Shown: positions 36,586 through 45,541 of the stretch, one piece after another
Layout of the letters: the number at the start of each line of letters is the position of its first letter
How positions within the stretch are numbered: the stretch's first letter is position 1
Source of the DNA: CAVRQM01 sp965246915
GTDB lineage: Bacteria > Pseudomonadota > Alphaproteobacteria > Acetobacterales > Acetobacteraceae
Direction of reading: 5' to 3'
Assembly (NCBI GenBank): GCA_965246915.1
Contig: CBDFGB010000022.1
Location: 62,001 to 126,000, forward strand
Length of the DNA: 64,000 nucleotides
Made by a program: the position numbers and the translations under genes
Notes under the pieces: generated by a model
What the model was told of the DNA's origin: nothing
The model's input: the letters and a program-made list of their open reading frames with translations, nothing else
Database searches by the model: none

Positions 36586-37779
36586 ATGGTTCGCACGCTC
36601 GATGGCCTGGACGTGCGCGGCAAGGTCGTGCTGCTGCGCGCCGATCTGAACGTCCCAGTCCGCGACGGCAAGATCACCGACCTCACGCGGATCGAACGGC
36701 TGTCGCCCACCATCCGTGAGTTGTCGCATGCCGGCGCGCGCGTGCTGGTGTGCAGCCACTTCGACCGGCCGAAAGGCAAGCCCGTCCCCTCGATGTCGCT
36801 CGCGCCGATGGCGGCGGCACTCCAATCCGTGCTCGGCCGCCCGGTCGCCTTCGCGGCCGACTGTATCGGCGAGCCCGCGAAGCAGGCGGCCGTGGCGCTG
36901 GTCGACGGCGACGTGGCGGTGCTGGAAAATACGCGCTTTCACGCCGGCGAGGAGGACAACGACCCGGCGTTCGCGAAGGCGCTGGCGGACGCGGCGGACC
37001 TTTTCGTCAACGACGCCTTCTCGGCCGCCCACCGGGCGCATGCGAGCACCGAGGGGGTGGCGCATCTGCTGCCGTCCTATGCCGGTCGGCTGATGCAGGC
37101 GGAGCTGGACGCGCTCGCTTCCGCGCTCGAGAAGCCGGAGCGGCCGGTGGCGGCCGTGGTCGGCGGCTCGAAGGTCTCCACGAAGCTGGAGTTGCTGGGC
37201 AACCTGGTCGGCCGCGTCGATCTGCTGGCGATCGGCGGCGCGATGGCCAATACGTTTCTCGCCGCCCAGGGCCATTCGGTCGGCCGGTCGCTGCAGGAGG
37301 CCGACATGCACGCGACCGCGCGCGACATCCTGGCGCGCGCCGAGGCGTCGGGCTGCGCCATCCTCCTGCCGGTCGATGTCGTGACGGCGGAGAAGTTCGA
37401 GACCAACCCGCCGACCCAGACGGTCCGCATCGACGCGATCCCCGATGGTTCGATGGCCCTCGATGTCGGGCCGGCGACCGTGGCCGAACTCATGGCGCGG
37501 CTGGCGACGGTCCGCACACTGGTCTGGAACGGCCCGCTCGGCGCGTTCGAGACGCCGCCCTTCGACGCCTCGACGACCGCGTTGGCGCTCGCCGTGGCGG
37601 CCGCGACCCAGACCGGGCGGCTGCGCAGCGTGGCGGGTGGCGGCGATACCGTCTCGGCCCTTCGCCACGCCCATGTGTTGGAGCAGTTCAGCTACGTCTC
37701 GGCGGCGGGCGGCGCGTTCCTGGAATGGATGGAGGGCAAGACGCTGCCCGGCGTCGCGGCGCTGGAGGCCGGCGCGTAG
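36586..37779 (+). CDS. pgk: Phosphoglycerate kinase
   Basis: Converts 1,3-bisphosphoglycerate and ADP to 3-phosphoglycerate and ATP; 397 residues. LLRADLNVPVRDGKITDLTRIE, SHFDRPKGK, ENTRFHAGEEDNDPAFAKALA, FVNDAFSAAHRAHAST and VVGGSKVSTKLELL are diagnostic, and the C-terminal domain has VWNGPLGAFE and VAGGGDTVSAL. The ATG is immediately after the gap stop codon. No fba follows; small secreted unknowns do. Confidence 0.96.
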   Translation: MVRTLDGLDVRGKVVLLRADLNVPVRDGKITDLTRIERLSPTIRELSHAGARVLVCSHFDRPKGKPVPSMSLAPMAAALQSVLGRPVAFAADCIGEPAKQAAVALVDGDVAVLENTRFHAGEEDNDPAFAKALADAADLFVNDAFSAAHRAHASTEGVAHLLPSYAGRLMQAELDALASALEKPERPVAAVVGGSKVSTKLELLGNLVGRVDLLAIGGAMANTFLAAQGHSVGRSLQEADMHATARDILARAEASGCAILLPVDVVTAEKFETNPPTQTVRIDAIPDGSMALDVGPATVAELMARLATVRTLVWNGPLGAFETPPFDASTTALALAVAAATQTGRLRSVAGGGDTVSALRHAHVLEQFSYVSAAGGAFLEWMEGKTLPGVAALEAGA

Positions 37780-37849
37780 GCCGTTAACAACATCGTAATC
37801 GGCGACGGATGCGGGTTCTCAAAGGCTGATTTTAACTTCATGTTAGGGG

Positions 37850-38083
37850 ATGTTCCGTATCCTGCTCGGCATGATCTCCACCGCATCTCTCGCCGCCTTT
37901 TCGGCCGCGCTATCGCCGGGCCTGGGCATCGGGCCAGCGACACAAGTGAGCGCGCAATCCGCTCGCGCGGCACCAGGCGGCGGGTCGGCAACTGGGACCG
38001 CTCCGTCAGGGACCGCGACGCCGCCTGTGCCGCGGCCGGGTCAGGTCCTTCCGCGCGGATCGCTGCTAAACCTCAGCGTGTGA
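37850..38083 (+). CDS. Possible small secreted protein
   Basis: A 77-residue frame: a likely signal peptide (MFRILLGMISTASLAAFSAAL) and a Gly/Ala/Thr/Pro-rich tail. AGGGG directly abuts the ATG, which is too close for a good ribosome site; the ATG at 37871 is an alternative. No family is recognised. The 367-base stretch between pgk and the next gene otherwise holds nothing evident. Confidence 0.35.
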   Translation: MFRILLGMISTASLAAFSAALSPGLGIGPATQVSAQSARAAPGGGSATGTAPSGTATPPVPRPGQVLPRGSLLNLSV

Positions 38084-38167
38084 CCTCGCGGCCACGCAAA
38101 GTTCCCCAATCACGCGAACGTTGATTTGCGCGTTGAATGACTGGTCGTGCATGGCAATACTCCGCTC

Positions 38168-38551
38168 ATGCCGATGTCGTGGAAAATCATCGTCGGGGTT
38201 GTTCTGGCTGTGTCTTTGTCGCGGACGCCGCGTTGTGCCGCGGCACCGTCGAATGACTTCCTGAACCATCCCGTGATGGTGGAGGCGACGATCGCCTCAC
38301 GCGATCCGCAGGCCCGCGCCTCGAGCGGCAATCTCGACGCATTCACCCCAGCGCCCATGCCCGATCTCGATCGAAGCGCCCCGACTCAACGCGCCGCGGC
38401 CCGGGGCGAGGCTCGCCTTGCGCCGCGGCTGTTCCACAAACAGACGACCTATCACGGTGAGGGCTACGTGTTCGGCTCCACCGTGCAGGAGGAGCAGGAC
38501 CGCCGCGCGACGCCCGCGCCGGGCATCAATCTGGTCATGCCGCTGCAGTGA
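38168..38551 (+). CDS. Secreted protein of unknown function
   Basis: About 127 residues. A signal peptide (MPMSWKIIVGVVLAVSLS, cleaved near CAAA) is followed by a short soluble domain with TTYHGEGYVFGSTVQEEQDRRATPAPGINLVMPLQ at the end. The start could also be GTG at 38147. The 3' end overlaps the convergent GNAT gene by 17 bases. No recognised family; probably lineage-specific. Confidence 0.6.
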   Translation: MPMSWKIIVGVVLAVSLSRTPRCAAAPSNDFLNHPVMVEATIASRDPQARASSGNLDAFTPAPMPDLDRSAPTQRAAARGEARLAPRLFHKQTTYHGEGYVFGSTVQEEQDRRATPAPGINLVMPLQ

Positions 38552-39056
38552 ATGCCGCCGCGGTGGGGCGGCGCATGGGCACGCAGTCGGGACCGTAAGA
38601 CTTCGCGACGAACGCGACGCATTCGGGTTGATGGTCGGCCGTGAACCCCTGGCGTGTCCAAAACCCCTGCGCCCGACCGACCGCGATGAGCGTCATGGCG
38701 CGGATGTCTGCCCGGATCGCCTGGGCGCCGAGTATCCTCAGAAGCGGGGCGGTCAGCCCGCGCCCCCGCATCGCTTCGATCAGCACGACGTCATGGATGT
38801 GCAGCCGATCGGCCGACGACGGGATCTCGCCGAGAAGGCCGTCCAACGCCGGGGGAAGCGCGCCGCCCCAGGGATGGCACACGGCGTAACCCGCGAAGGT
38901 GCCGTCGTCGTCGTCGAGGACGAAGCACCACTCAGGCGCCAGCCGCAGCCGCTCGAGCGCCACGGCGGGCGTTTCCGGATGGTTGACGTGGAACGCCGCG
39001 TTGAGCGCGTCGGCGTTCGGCAAATCGCTCGATTTCATGCTGCGCCAATGCGCCAT
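38535..39056 (-). CDS. GNAT-family N-acetyltransferase
   Basis: A 173-residue GCN5-related acetyltransferase. The acetyl-CoA pyrophosphate loop is MRGRGLTAPLL, preceded by IHDVVLIEAM, and the C-terminal part has VGRAQGFWTRQGFTADH. The ATG at 39056 follows AGAGGA. Upstream is an unusual leader with a short peptide and an intrinsic terminator, which suggests that expression is regulated by attenuation. The acceptor substrate is unknown; small-molecule or antibiotic acetylation are possibilities only. Confidence 0.85.
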   Translation of the reverse strand: MAHWRSMKSSDLPNADALNAAFHVNHPETPAVALERLRLAPEWCFVLDDDDGTFAGYAVCHPWGGALPPALDGLLGEIPSSADRLHIHDVVLIEAMRGRGLTAPLLRILGAQAIRADIRAMTLIAVGRAQGFWTRQGFTADHQPECVAFVAKSYGPDCVPMRRPTAAAFTAAA

Positions 39057-39072
39057 GACGTGTCCTCTCAAC

Positions 39073-39098
39073 GAAAAGGGCCACCCGAAGGTGGCCCC
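39073..39098 (-). terminator. Intrinsic terminator in the GNAT leader
   Basis: On the minus strand: GGGCCACC, UUCG loop, GGTGGCCC, then TTTTCG (stem 39097-39078, T-run 39077-39074). The 8-bp perfect stem with a stable tetraloop and a U-tract is a textbook intrinsic terminator. It ends only 17 bases before the GNAT start codon, after the leader peptide, so it acts as a potential attenuator rather than the end of a gene. Confidence 0.85.
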
Positions 39099-39130
39099 CG
39101 CCTCGACAGGCCGCAGCCCGCCGCCGTGGT

Positions 39131-39199
39131 TCAGATCCGGAAAGTACCGGCCGGAACGGACCCAGCGTGCGCCGCGCGCGGCATGGTGAAGCTTGACAC
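39131..39199 (-). CDS. 22-residue leader peptide upstream of GNAT gene
   Basis: A short frame starting GTG at 39199 and stopping TGA at 39133-39131, encoding a 22-residue peptide that begins MSSFTMPRAAH and ends VPAGTFRI. The start lies 7 bases after GGAGG within AAAGGAGGTGATCC (minus strand, 39214-39201), a 14-base match to the anti-Shine-Dalgarno. Such an extreme ribosome site on a tiny frame ahead of a terminator is typical of regulatory leader peptides. There is no run of one amino acid, so sensing of an amino-acid shortage is not obvious; sensing of translation state or a nascent-chain arrest is possible. Confidence 0.6.
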   Translation of the reverse strand: MSSFTMPRAAHAGSVPAGTFRI

Positions 39200-39263
39200 T
39201 GGATCACCTCCTTTCAGTTGTTACACACGCATCGCAGCACTCCGCGAGACGTCGCGCAAGCCC

Positions 39264-39833
39264 TTACTCAGGATCGGATTTCGCCAGCATCGCCTGCACG
39301 GCCTTGTTCGACGTCTCGACGTTTTGCTTCAGCGACAGGAGCAGTTCCTCGACATGCTCGAGCCGGATACGGTCAAGCTTCTCATGCAGGGCCATGATCT
39401 CGACCTCCGCCTTCAGGTTGATCTCATAGTCGAGGCTAGCCGCGACCCGGTCGCGAGCCGCCTGCCGGTTCTGCGACATAAGAATCACCGGTGCCTGGAG
39501 TGCCGCGACCATCGAAAGGATCAAGTTGAGAAAAATGTAGGGATACGGATCGAAAGCCCGCCCGACCGGGCTGAGAAGGAAAGAGTTCAACATGACCCAC
39601 GCGACGAGCATCGCCGTGAACGCCGCGATGAAGGTCCATGAACCGCCGAATTGCGCTACCCGGTCCGCCAGTCTTTCGCCCACGGTCTGCCGGTCATCGA
39701 GAACGCTGTCGACGCTTTCGGTGACGTGCCGTCGCTTGGCGATCAGCAGGATGACCCGCTGCTCCCGATCGGTCAGGCCGGAGAGCCCGCTGTCGAGGAG
39801 TTGCCGAGCCAGTTGAGTGACCTCTTGCTCCAC
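39264..39833 (-). CDS. DUF1003 membrane protein
   Basis: A 189-residue protein with two close membrane segments (about 67-85 and 99-117) and a long C-terminal helix. GERLADRVAQFGGSWTFIAAF, NSFLLSPVGRAFDPYPYIFLNLILSMVAALQAPVILMSQNRQAARDR and the coiled C-terminus match DUF1003, a widespread family of unknown function sometimes described as a CorA-like or metal-associated channel. It ends 65 bases before the start of the GNAT leader peptide. Confidence 0.88.
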   Translation of the reverse strand: MEQEVTQLARQLLDSGLSGLTDREQRVILLIAKRRHVTESVDSVLDDRQTVGERLADRVAQFGGSWTFIAAFTAMLVAWVMLNSFLLSPVGRAFDPYPYIFLNLILSMVAALQAPVILMSQNRQAARDRVAASLDYEINLKAEVEIMALHEKLDRIRLEHVEELLLSLKQNVETSNKAVQAMLAKSDPE

Positions 39834-39971
39834 GAAAGCTCTCCCGCCGGCCCGCTCACGACACGGCTGACATGGCCCTGACGTCCCACCCGGAACAAGC
39901 CTCGGGTTTTGCCGGCGTCCGGTCGCCGTCGCGACGCCATGGTTTCGACACGTCGCGCTGGGCGGCGACGA

Positions 39972-41387
39972 TCACGCGCGGTGTCCGCTGATCTCGGATC
40001 CGGCGTGAGGCGAGAGCGCGAGACTGAGCAGCGGCGCGAAGGCCGCGACGCCGGCGACCACGACGAAGGCGACCGTGAAGTCGCTGAGAGCCGGGCTCGC
40101 ATGGCCGGAGACGGCCACCGACGCGGCAATCGCCGCTGCGGCGACGGCGATGCCGAGCGTGAGGCTGAGCTGCTGAAACGTCGTGTAGAAACTCGTGGCC
40201 GCACTCATCTGCGGCCTCGGGACGTCGGCATACGCCACCGTGTTGTACGCCAGAAATTGCAGTGACTGGAGGAAGCCGCCGATCAGCAGTACGCCGTAGA
40301 TCGCCGCCAGCGGCCAGGACGGCCGGAACGCCGCCGTGGTCGCGAGCAGCGCCGTCGAGACGAAACCGACCCAGACCAGCACGCGGCGAAAGCCGAGGTG
40401 GCGCAGGAACAACGGCGCCGAAAAGCGCATCGCCATCGAGCCGATGGCGCTGGAGAAGACGATGAGCCCGCTCTCGGCCGCCGATAGCCGGAATCCGAGT
40501 TGCAGCATCATCGGCAGCAGGAACGGCATCGCGCCCACCGCGATCCGTGACAATGCACCTGCCAGCATCGACACCCGAAATGTCGGGATGCGCATCAATC
40601 TGAGGTCGAGAACCGGCTGCGGATGCCTGCGCGCGTGCCGCCAGTAGATCCCGGCGCTGACAAGGCCGGTCAGTATCAGGCCAAAGGCCAGGCCCCTCGA
40701 GCCGACGCCGCGCGTCGCGAACTCGATCCCGAACAACAGACAGGACAGGCACACGCCCGACAGCACCATTCCCAATGCGTCGAACGAGACCGGGCCGGGC
40801 TCCATCACCTCCTCGATGAAAAGGCTCACCAGGACGAACCCGAGCACCCCCACCGGTACGTTGATATAGAAGATCCAACGCCAATCGAGTGCTGTCACGA
40901 TGAACCCGCCGACCGGCGGCCCGAGGATCGGGCCCATTGTCGCCGGAACCATGAGCCAGGCCATCGCGGCGACGAGCTCGGCCTTGGAGACGCTGCGCAA
41001 CAGCACCAGCCGGCCGACCGGCATCATCATCGCGCCGCCGAGCCCCTGGATGATCCTGGCGCCGACCAGGAACGGCAGGGTCTGCGCCTGCGCGCACAGG
41101 ACGGACCCCAAGGTGAACAGCAGGATCGCCGTCCGAAAGACCGTGCGGGTGCCGAACCGGTCGGCCGCCTTGCCGCTGGCCGGAATGAACACCGCGAGGC
41201 TGAGCAGATAGGCGGTGAGCGCCACGCTCATGCGCAACGGGTCGACGCCGAACGAGCGCGCCATGGTCGGCAGCGCGGTCGCCAGGACGGTGCCGTCGAG
41301 TTGTTCCATGAACATCGCGCTGGCGACGATCAGCGCAATGAGCCGCGGCCCCGCCCGCCGGGGCCGCGGGGCGGCGTCGGTGGTCAA
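39972..41387 (-). CDS. MFS drug/solute exporter, DHA2 (EmrB/QacA) type
   Basis: A 471-residue major facilitator with about 14 hydrophobic segments. MFMEQLDGTVLATALPTMARSFGV is the DHA2 helix-1 motif, and RFGTRTVF, GARIIQGLGGAMMMPVGRLVL and GPILGPPVGGFIVTALDWRWIFYINVPVG (motif C) follow. Proton-driven efflux of lipophilic compounds is expected. The likely start is TTG at 41387 overlapping the ABC exporter stop (TTGA), so the two exporters are coupled. An ATG further up at 41429 would extend into the ABC gene. Confidence 0.88.
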   Translation of the reverse strand: MTTDAAPRPRRAGPRLIALIVASAMFMEQLDGTVLATALPTMARSFGVDPLRMSVALTAYLLSLAVFIPASGKAADRFGTRTVFRTAILLFTLGSVLCAQAQTLPFLVGARIIQGLGGAMMMPVGRLVLLRSVSKAELVAAMAWLMVPATMGPILGPPVGGFIVTALDWRWIFYINVPVGVLGFVLVSLFIEEVMEPGPVSFDALGMVLSGVCLSCLLFGIEFATRGVGSRGLAFGLILTGLVSAGIYWRHARRHPQPVLDLRLMRIPTFRVSMLAGALSRIAVGAMPFLLPMMLQLGFRLSAAESGLIVFSSAIGSMAMRFSAPLFLRHLGFRRVLVWVGFVSTALLATTAAFRPSWPLAAIYGVLLIGGFLQSLQFLAYNTVAYADVPRPQMSAATSFYTTFQQLSLTLGIAVAAAAIAASVAVSGHASPALSDFTVAFVVVAGVAAFAPLLSLALSPHAGSEISGHRA

Positions 41388-43234
41388 GCCGCTTCGGCCG
41401 CGACGAATCCGCCGGACTGGCGCAGCCACAGCCGGGCATAGGTCCCGCCCGCGTCAAGCAGGGCGGCGTGGCTGCCCTGTTCGACCACGCGGCCACGATC
41501 CAGCACGATCAGCCGGTCCATCCGTGCGATGGTCGACAGCCGGTGCGCCACGGCGATCACCGTACGGCCGCGCATCAAGTGCTCGAGCTGTCCCTGGATC
41601 GCCGCCTCCACCTCGCTGTCGAGCGCCGATGTCGCCTCGTCGAGGATCAGGATGGGCGCGTTCTTGAGAATCACCCGCGCGATCGCCACCCGCTGCCGCT
41701 GCCCGCCCGACAGCTTCACGCCGCGCTCGCCCACATGGGCATCGAAGCCGCGTCGGCCCTCCCAATCCTCCAGTCGCTCGATGAACTCCAGCGCCTCCGC
41801 CTGACGCGCCGCCTCGACGATCTCCGCCTCGGTCGCGCGCGGACGGCCGTAGGAGATGTTGTCGCGGATGGAGCGGTGCAGCAGGGAGGTGTCCTGCGTG
41901 ACCACCGCGATCTGCCGACGCAGGCTTTCCTGCGTGACGCGCGCGATATCCTGCCCGTCGATCAGGATTTTGCCTGCTTCCAAATGATGAAAGCCGAGGA
42001 GCAGATTGATCAGCGTGGATTTTCCCGCGCCCGACTGCCCAACCAGGCCGACGCGATCGCCCGGGGCGAGCCGTAGCGAGACGTCGTGCAGCACGCCGCG
42101 TTCGGTGCCGTAGCCGAACCGTACCCGCTCGAAGCGCAAATCGCCCTTGGTCACCCGCAGTTCGGAGGCGTCCGGGGCGTCCGGGTGCTGCCGCGCGATC
42201 GCGATCGAGCGCATCCCGTCCTGGACGATGCCCACGTTCTCGAACAGTTGCGTCACGTTTTGCGCCACCCAGCCGGCCATCTGGGTGATCTGCCACGCCA
42301 GCGGCAGCGCCATCGCAAGGCTGGCGGCCTGGATCGCGCCGTGGGTCCAGAGCGCGACGCCGACCATCGCGGTCGAGGTCACCAGGGCCGCGTTCATCAG
42401 GGTCAGCGCGACGGTGAACTTGGTGGTCAGCCGAAGCTGATGCTGGAAGATCTCGGTGTGCTCGTCGATCGCGCCGCGCACGAACTGGTCCTCGTCGCGG
42501 GCCGCCGCGAACAGCTTGACCGTCAGGATATTGGTGTAGCTGTCGACGATCCGGCCGGTCAGGGTCGAGCGGATTTCGCTGGTCGCATGGCTGCGCGCCC
42601 GCAACCGCGGCACGAACAGCCGCAGCAACACGACGTAGCCGCCGAACCAGGCTTCCATGGGCCACGCGAGCCGCCAGTCGACCGAACTCAACAGGACGAT
42701 GGCGCTGCTGCCGTAGACGATGACGTACCAGACGGAATTGGTGGCGCTGACGATGCTCTCGCGCAGCGCCGGGCCGGTCTGCATGATGCGGTTGGCGATG
42801 CGGCCCGCGAAGTCGTTCTGGAAAAACGGCCAACTCTGCCGCACCACGTGCCAGTGCGCCTGCCAGCGCACGAGGTTGGTCAGGTTTGCCGCGATCGCCT
42901 GGTTGGTCACCAGCCCTTGCAGCAACAGCACGCAGGGCCGGGCGACCAGCAGCACCGCCGCCATGGCGGCGAACTGCCACCCCGCCTCGGCCAGCAGCCG
43001 GTCCGGCGCATGCTCGCCGACCAGGGCCACCACGCGACCGATGAACACCGGAATCAGGCTGTCCAGCAGGGCGGCGCACAGGCCGACCGCGAAGAGGGCG
43101 GCGATCAGCCCGCGCACCCGGCGCGCGTAGTGCCAGTAGAATTTCAGCAGGGAATGGCTGGCGGCCAGTTCTGGCGGCGGCGCGTCGGCGGGAGTCTCCG
43201 TCGGGCGGATCAGGCGTTCGAAGCGACGGAACAT
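41384..43234 (-). CDS. ABC exporter, fused permease and ATPase (MsbA/LmrA type)
   Basis: A 616-residue type IV half-transporter, likely a homodimer. A six-helix membrane domain occupies residues 40-320, followed by an ATPase with Walker A GQSGAGKSTLINLLLG, signature LSGGQRQRVAIARVIL and Walker B ILILDEATSALDSE. The substrate is not evident; lipids, drugs or peptides are possible. It is translationally linked to the downstream DHA2 exporter. Confidence 0.92.
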   Translation of the reverse strand: MFRRFERLIRPTETPADAPPPELAASHSLLKFYWHYARRVRGLIAALFAVGLCAALLDSLIPVFIGRVVALVGEHAPDRLLAEAGWQFAAMAAVLLVARPCVLLLQGLVTNQAIAANLTNLVRWQAHWHVVRQSWPFFQNDFAGRIANRIMQTGPALRESIVSATNSVWYVIVYGSSAIVLLSSVDWRLAWPMEAWFGGYVVLLRLFVPRLRARSHATSEIRSTLTGRIVDSYTNILTVKLFAAARDEDQFVRGAIDEHTEIFQHQLRLTTKFTVALTLMNAALVTSTAMVGVALWTHGAIQAASLAMALPLAWQITQMAGWVAQNVTQLFENVGIVQDGMRSIAIARQHPDAPDASELRVTKGDLRFERVRFGYGTERGVLHDVSLRLAPGDRVGLVGQSGAGKSTLINLLLGFHHLEAGKILIDGQDIARVTQESLRRQIAVVTQDTSLLHRSIRDNISYGRPRATEAEIVEAARQAEALEFIERLEDWEGRRGFDAHVGERGVKLSGGQRQRVAIARVILKNAPILILDEATSALDSEVEAAIQGQLEHLMRGRTVIAVAHRLSTIARMDRLIVLDRGRVVEQGSHAALLDAGGTYARLWLRQSGGFVAAEAA

Positions 43235-43317
43235 GCCCCTGTGTCGGCCCGCCGGCCGGTTGGGTCAACGCACAGGGTCGGGATGCTTGGGCGTTGCGGT
43301 CACATGGCGCCTACGAG

Positions 43318-43367
43318 GACCCTCGTCCTGCCCCCTCCCGCACGCGGGATGGGGCTGAACGAGGGTC
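43318..43367. repeat. Long imperfect palindrome between convergent-oriented units
   Basis: GACCCTCGT...ACGAGGGTC arms (43318-43326 with 43359-43367), with an inner CTCCCGC/GCGGGA pair, form an imperfect 50-base inverted repeat between the GMC dehydrogenase stop and the ABC exporter start. Its inner core resembles the hairpin at 58076. It may be an intergenic repeat or a bidirectional terminator-like element. Confidence 0.5.
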
Positions 43368-43386
43368 GCTCGCGATCCAAAGGACG

Positions 43387-44955
43387 TCAAACGTCGTGAC
43401 GGCCCATCCGGTCGGCGATGTGCTGCGCTTGGCGGATCGCGAGCGCGACGATCGTAAGCGTCGGGTTGCAGGCTGCCCCACTCGTGAACTGGCTGCCGTC
43501 GGACACATACAGATTCGGCACGTCGTGGCTGCGGCCGTCCTTGTTCACCACGCCGTCACGAGCGTTGGCACTCATCCGGTTGGTGCCGAGGTTGTGTGTG
43601 CTGGGATATGGCGGCGTCGGGAAGGTGCGGATCGCGCCGACCGACTCGTAGATCGCGGCACCCTGCTTGTAGGCATGGGCGCGCATCGCGACATCGTTCG
43701 GGTGGTCGTCGAAATGCACGCTCGCAACCGGCATGCCGAACTTGTCCTTGGCCGCCGCGTCGAGCGTGACCCGGTTGGTCTCCCGCGCCATGTCCTCGCC
43801 GACCAGCCACATCCCGGCCATGTTCGGATAATCGTCGAGAGCGCTGGTGAAGCTGCGGCCCCACGCGCCGGGATCGAGGAACGCCGCCATGAACGGCAGA
43901 CCGAGCGACAGGGTCTCGAACTCATAGCCGCCGACGAAGCCGCGCGACGGATCGAGCCGCGCCTCGTCTCGAACGATTCCGGCCATCGTGGTGCCGCGAT
44001 ACATGTGGACCGGCTTCTCGAACACGCCGTACACGCTGCCGGTCATGTGCCGCATGTAGTTGCGGCCGACCTGCCCCGAACTGTTGCCCAGTCCGTCGGG
44101 GAACTGGTTGCTCGCGCTGTTCAGCAACAGGCGCGGGCTTTCGAGCGAATTGCCGGCAACCGCCACCACGCGCGCCTTCTGCCGCTGCAGATTGCCGTCG
44201 GCGTCGGCGTAGACCACGGCGCTGGCCTTGCCGCTCGCGTCGTGCTCGATATGGATAACCTGGCTGTTGGGACGGACCTCCAGCTTGCCGGTCGCCTCGC
44301 CCTTCGGGATTTCGGTGTAGAGCGTCGACCATTTGGCGCCGGACTTGCAGCCCTGGAAACAGAAGCCGATCTGCTGGCACGAGCCGCGGCCGTCGCGTGG
44401 CTGGCTGTTGATCGCCATGCGCCCGGAATGCACTTCCTTGTAGCCGAGCTTCTTGGCACCCGCCTCCAGCACCTTGAAGTTGTTGTTGCCGGGAAGACCC
44501 GGGATCCCGTTGGTGCGGGTGACCCCCATCTTGTCCTCGGCCTTGGCATAGAACGGCTCCAGCTCCGACAGCGTGATCGGCCAGTCGAGCAAGTTCGCGC
44601 CGGGCAGGTTGCCGTAGGCGGAACGAGTGCGGAATTCGTGCTCCTGGAAGCGCAACGACGCACCGGCCCAATGCACCGTCGAGCCACCCACCGACTTCAC
44701 GATCCATGCCGGCAGGTTCGGGAAGTTTTGCGCCACGCGCCACGAACCGGATGTCGTGCGCATGTCCGTCCACGCGAGTTGCGCGAAGCTCTCCCACTCG
44801 TCGTTGACGAAATCCGCGATCTCGTTGCGCGATCCGGCTTCGAGGATCACCACGTTGATGCCCTTTTGCGCCAGCTCGTTGCCGAGCGTGCCGCCGCCCG
44901 CGCCGGAGCCGACGATGACGACCAGGCTGTCGTCGTTCAGGTCGAATTGTGCCAT
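43387..44955 (-). CDS. GMC-family FAD-dependent dehydrogenase, large subunit
   Basis: A 522-residue flavoprotein of the glucose-methanol-choline family. The FAD fold is VVIVGSGAGGGTLGNELAQKGINVVILEAG, the substrate side has GGSTVHWAGASLRF, and the C-terminal signature has TFPTPPYPSTHNLGTNRMS...NLYVSDGSQFTSGAACNPTLTIVALAIRQA with the catalytic His/Asn region. Operon partners are a Tat-exported gluconate-2-dehydrogenase-subunit-3-like protein, a glyoxalase and a cytochrome c. It probably forms a periplasmic, cytochrome-linked sugar or alcohol dehydrogenase. The substrate is unknown. Confidence 0.92.
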   Translation of the reverse strand: MAQFDLNDDSLVVIVGSGAGGGTLGNELAQKGINVVILEAGSRNEIADFVNDEWESFAQLAWTDMRTTSGSWRVAQNFPNLPAWIVKSVGGSTVHWAGASLRFQEHEFRTRSAYGNLPGANLLDWPITLSELEPFYAKAEDKMGVTRTNGIPGLPGNNNFKVLEAGAKKLGYKEVHSGRMAINSQPRDGRGSCQQIGFCFQGCKSGAKWSTLYTEIPKGEATGKLEVRPNSQVIHIEHDASGKASAVVYADADGNLQRQKARVVAVAGNSLESPRLLLNSASNQFPDGLGNSSGQVGRNYMRHMTGSVYGVFEKPVHMYRGTTMAGIVRDEARLDPSRGFVGGYEFETLSLGLPFMAAFLDPGAWGRSFTSALDDYPNMAGMWLVGEDMARETNRVTLDAAAKDKFGMPVASVHFDDHPNDVAMRAHAYKQGAAIYESVGAIRTFPTPPYPSTHNLGTNRMSANARDGVVNKDGRSHDVPNLYVSDGSQFTSGAACNPTLTIVALAIRQAQHIADRMGRHDV

Positions 44956-44970
44956 GTGCCCGCTCCCGCC

Positions 44971-45513
44971 TTACGACTGCAGCCAGTCGATGTCGTCAAA
45001 GCCGCGATGGATGTAGCCGCCGTGCTCGGCGCTCGATCCTTCGTAGCCGAATTTCGGCCAGACGGCTTTCTGATTGTACAGCGAAACGACGAGGTCGCCG
45101 CGGACCTTCTGGAAGAACGGGCTTTTCTCGATTGCCCTGAGGATCTCGACCCGATCGCCCTCCCATGCCACGAGAACGTAGCTGCTGCCGTGGCGATCCT
45201 TCGCCTCGGCGTCGAGGCGTGCCACGCCGTCCTCGATCAGCGCCTTGACCGACGGGTCGGCCGCCGCCTTGGCGTCCCAGGGAGCCACCGCGGTCACATA
45301 GAACACGTCGGCGAGGCGGTCATGCGGGTAGGTGTCGCGCGCCATGCGCGTCAGCGTCGCCATGGCGTGCGGCGACAGCGCGGTGGCTTCCGCCCAGGCG
45401 TCGGCGGAAAACGCCCCGCCGCTTGCCAGAACCGCGGCCGCCGGGACCGCCGCGGCGGTGCTGCGCAGGAAGGTCCTGCGTCCAACCTTGGTCCGTTGAT
45501 CGACCGTTCTCAT
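44971..45513 (-). CDS. Tat-exported gluconate 2-dehydrogenase subunit 3-like protein
   Basis: About 180 residues. The N-terminus, TKVGRRTFLRSTAAAVPAAAV, holds a twin-arginine signal (GRRTFLR). The mature part is helical and aligns with the small subunit of membrane gluconate or sorbitol dehydrogenases (MARDTYPHDRLADVFY; GYIHRGFDDIDWLQS at the end). The small subunit carries the GMC subunit through the Tat system, since the large subunit has no signal of its own. ATG at 45513 after GGGAGG. Confidence 0.85.
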   Translation of the reverse strand: MRTVDQRTKVGRRTFLRSTAAAVPAAAVLASGGAFSADAWAEATALSPHAMATLTRMARDTYPHDRLADVFYVTAVAPWDAKAAADPSVKALIEDGVARLDAEAKDRHGSSYVLVAWEGDRVEILRAIEKSPFFQKVRGDLVVSLYNQKAVWPKFGYEGSSAEHGGYIHRGFDDIDWLQS

Positions 45514-45541
45514 GTTCCGTTCCTCCCACACGTTGGACTTG

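Noticed and set aside
34150..37674. Very long open frame on the minus strand opposite tkt-gap-pgk
   Set aside because: It is antisense to three well-supported genes. High GC keeps stop codons rare on the opposite strand, and the translation is rich in Arg and His with no family pattern. The same applies to the long frames opposite cydA, mtaB and the GMC dehydrogenase.
39201..39214. Match to the 3' end of 16S rRNA (GGATCACCTCCTTT on the plus strand)
   Set aside because: No other rRNA sequence surrounds it. On the minus strand it is the complement, an extended Shine-Dalgarno directly ahead of a leader-peptide start.
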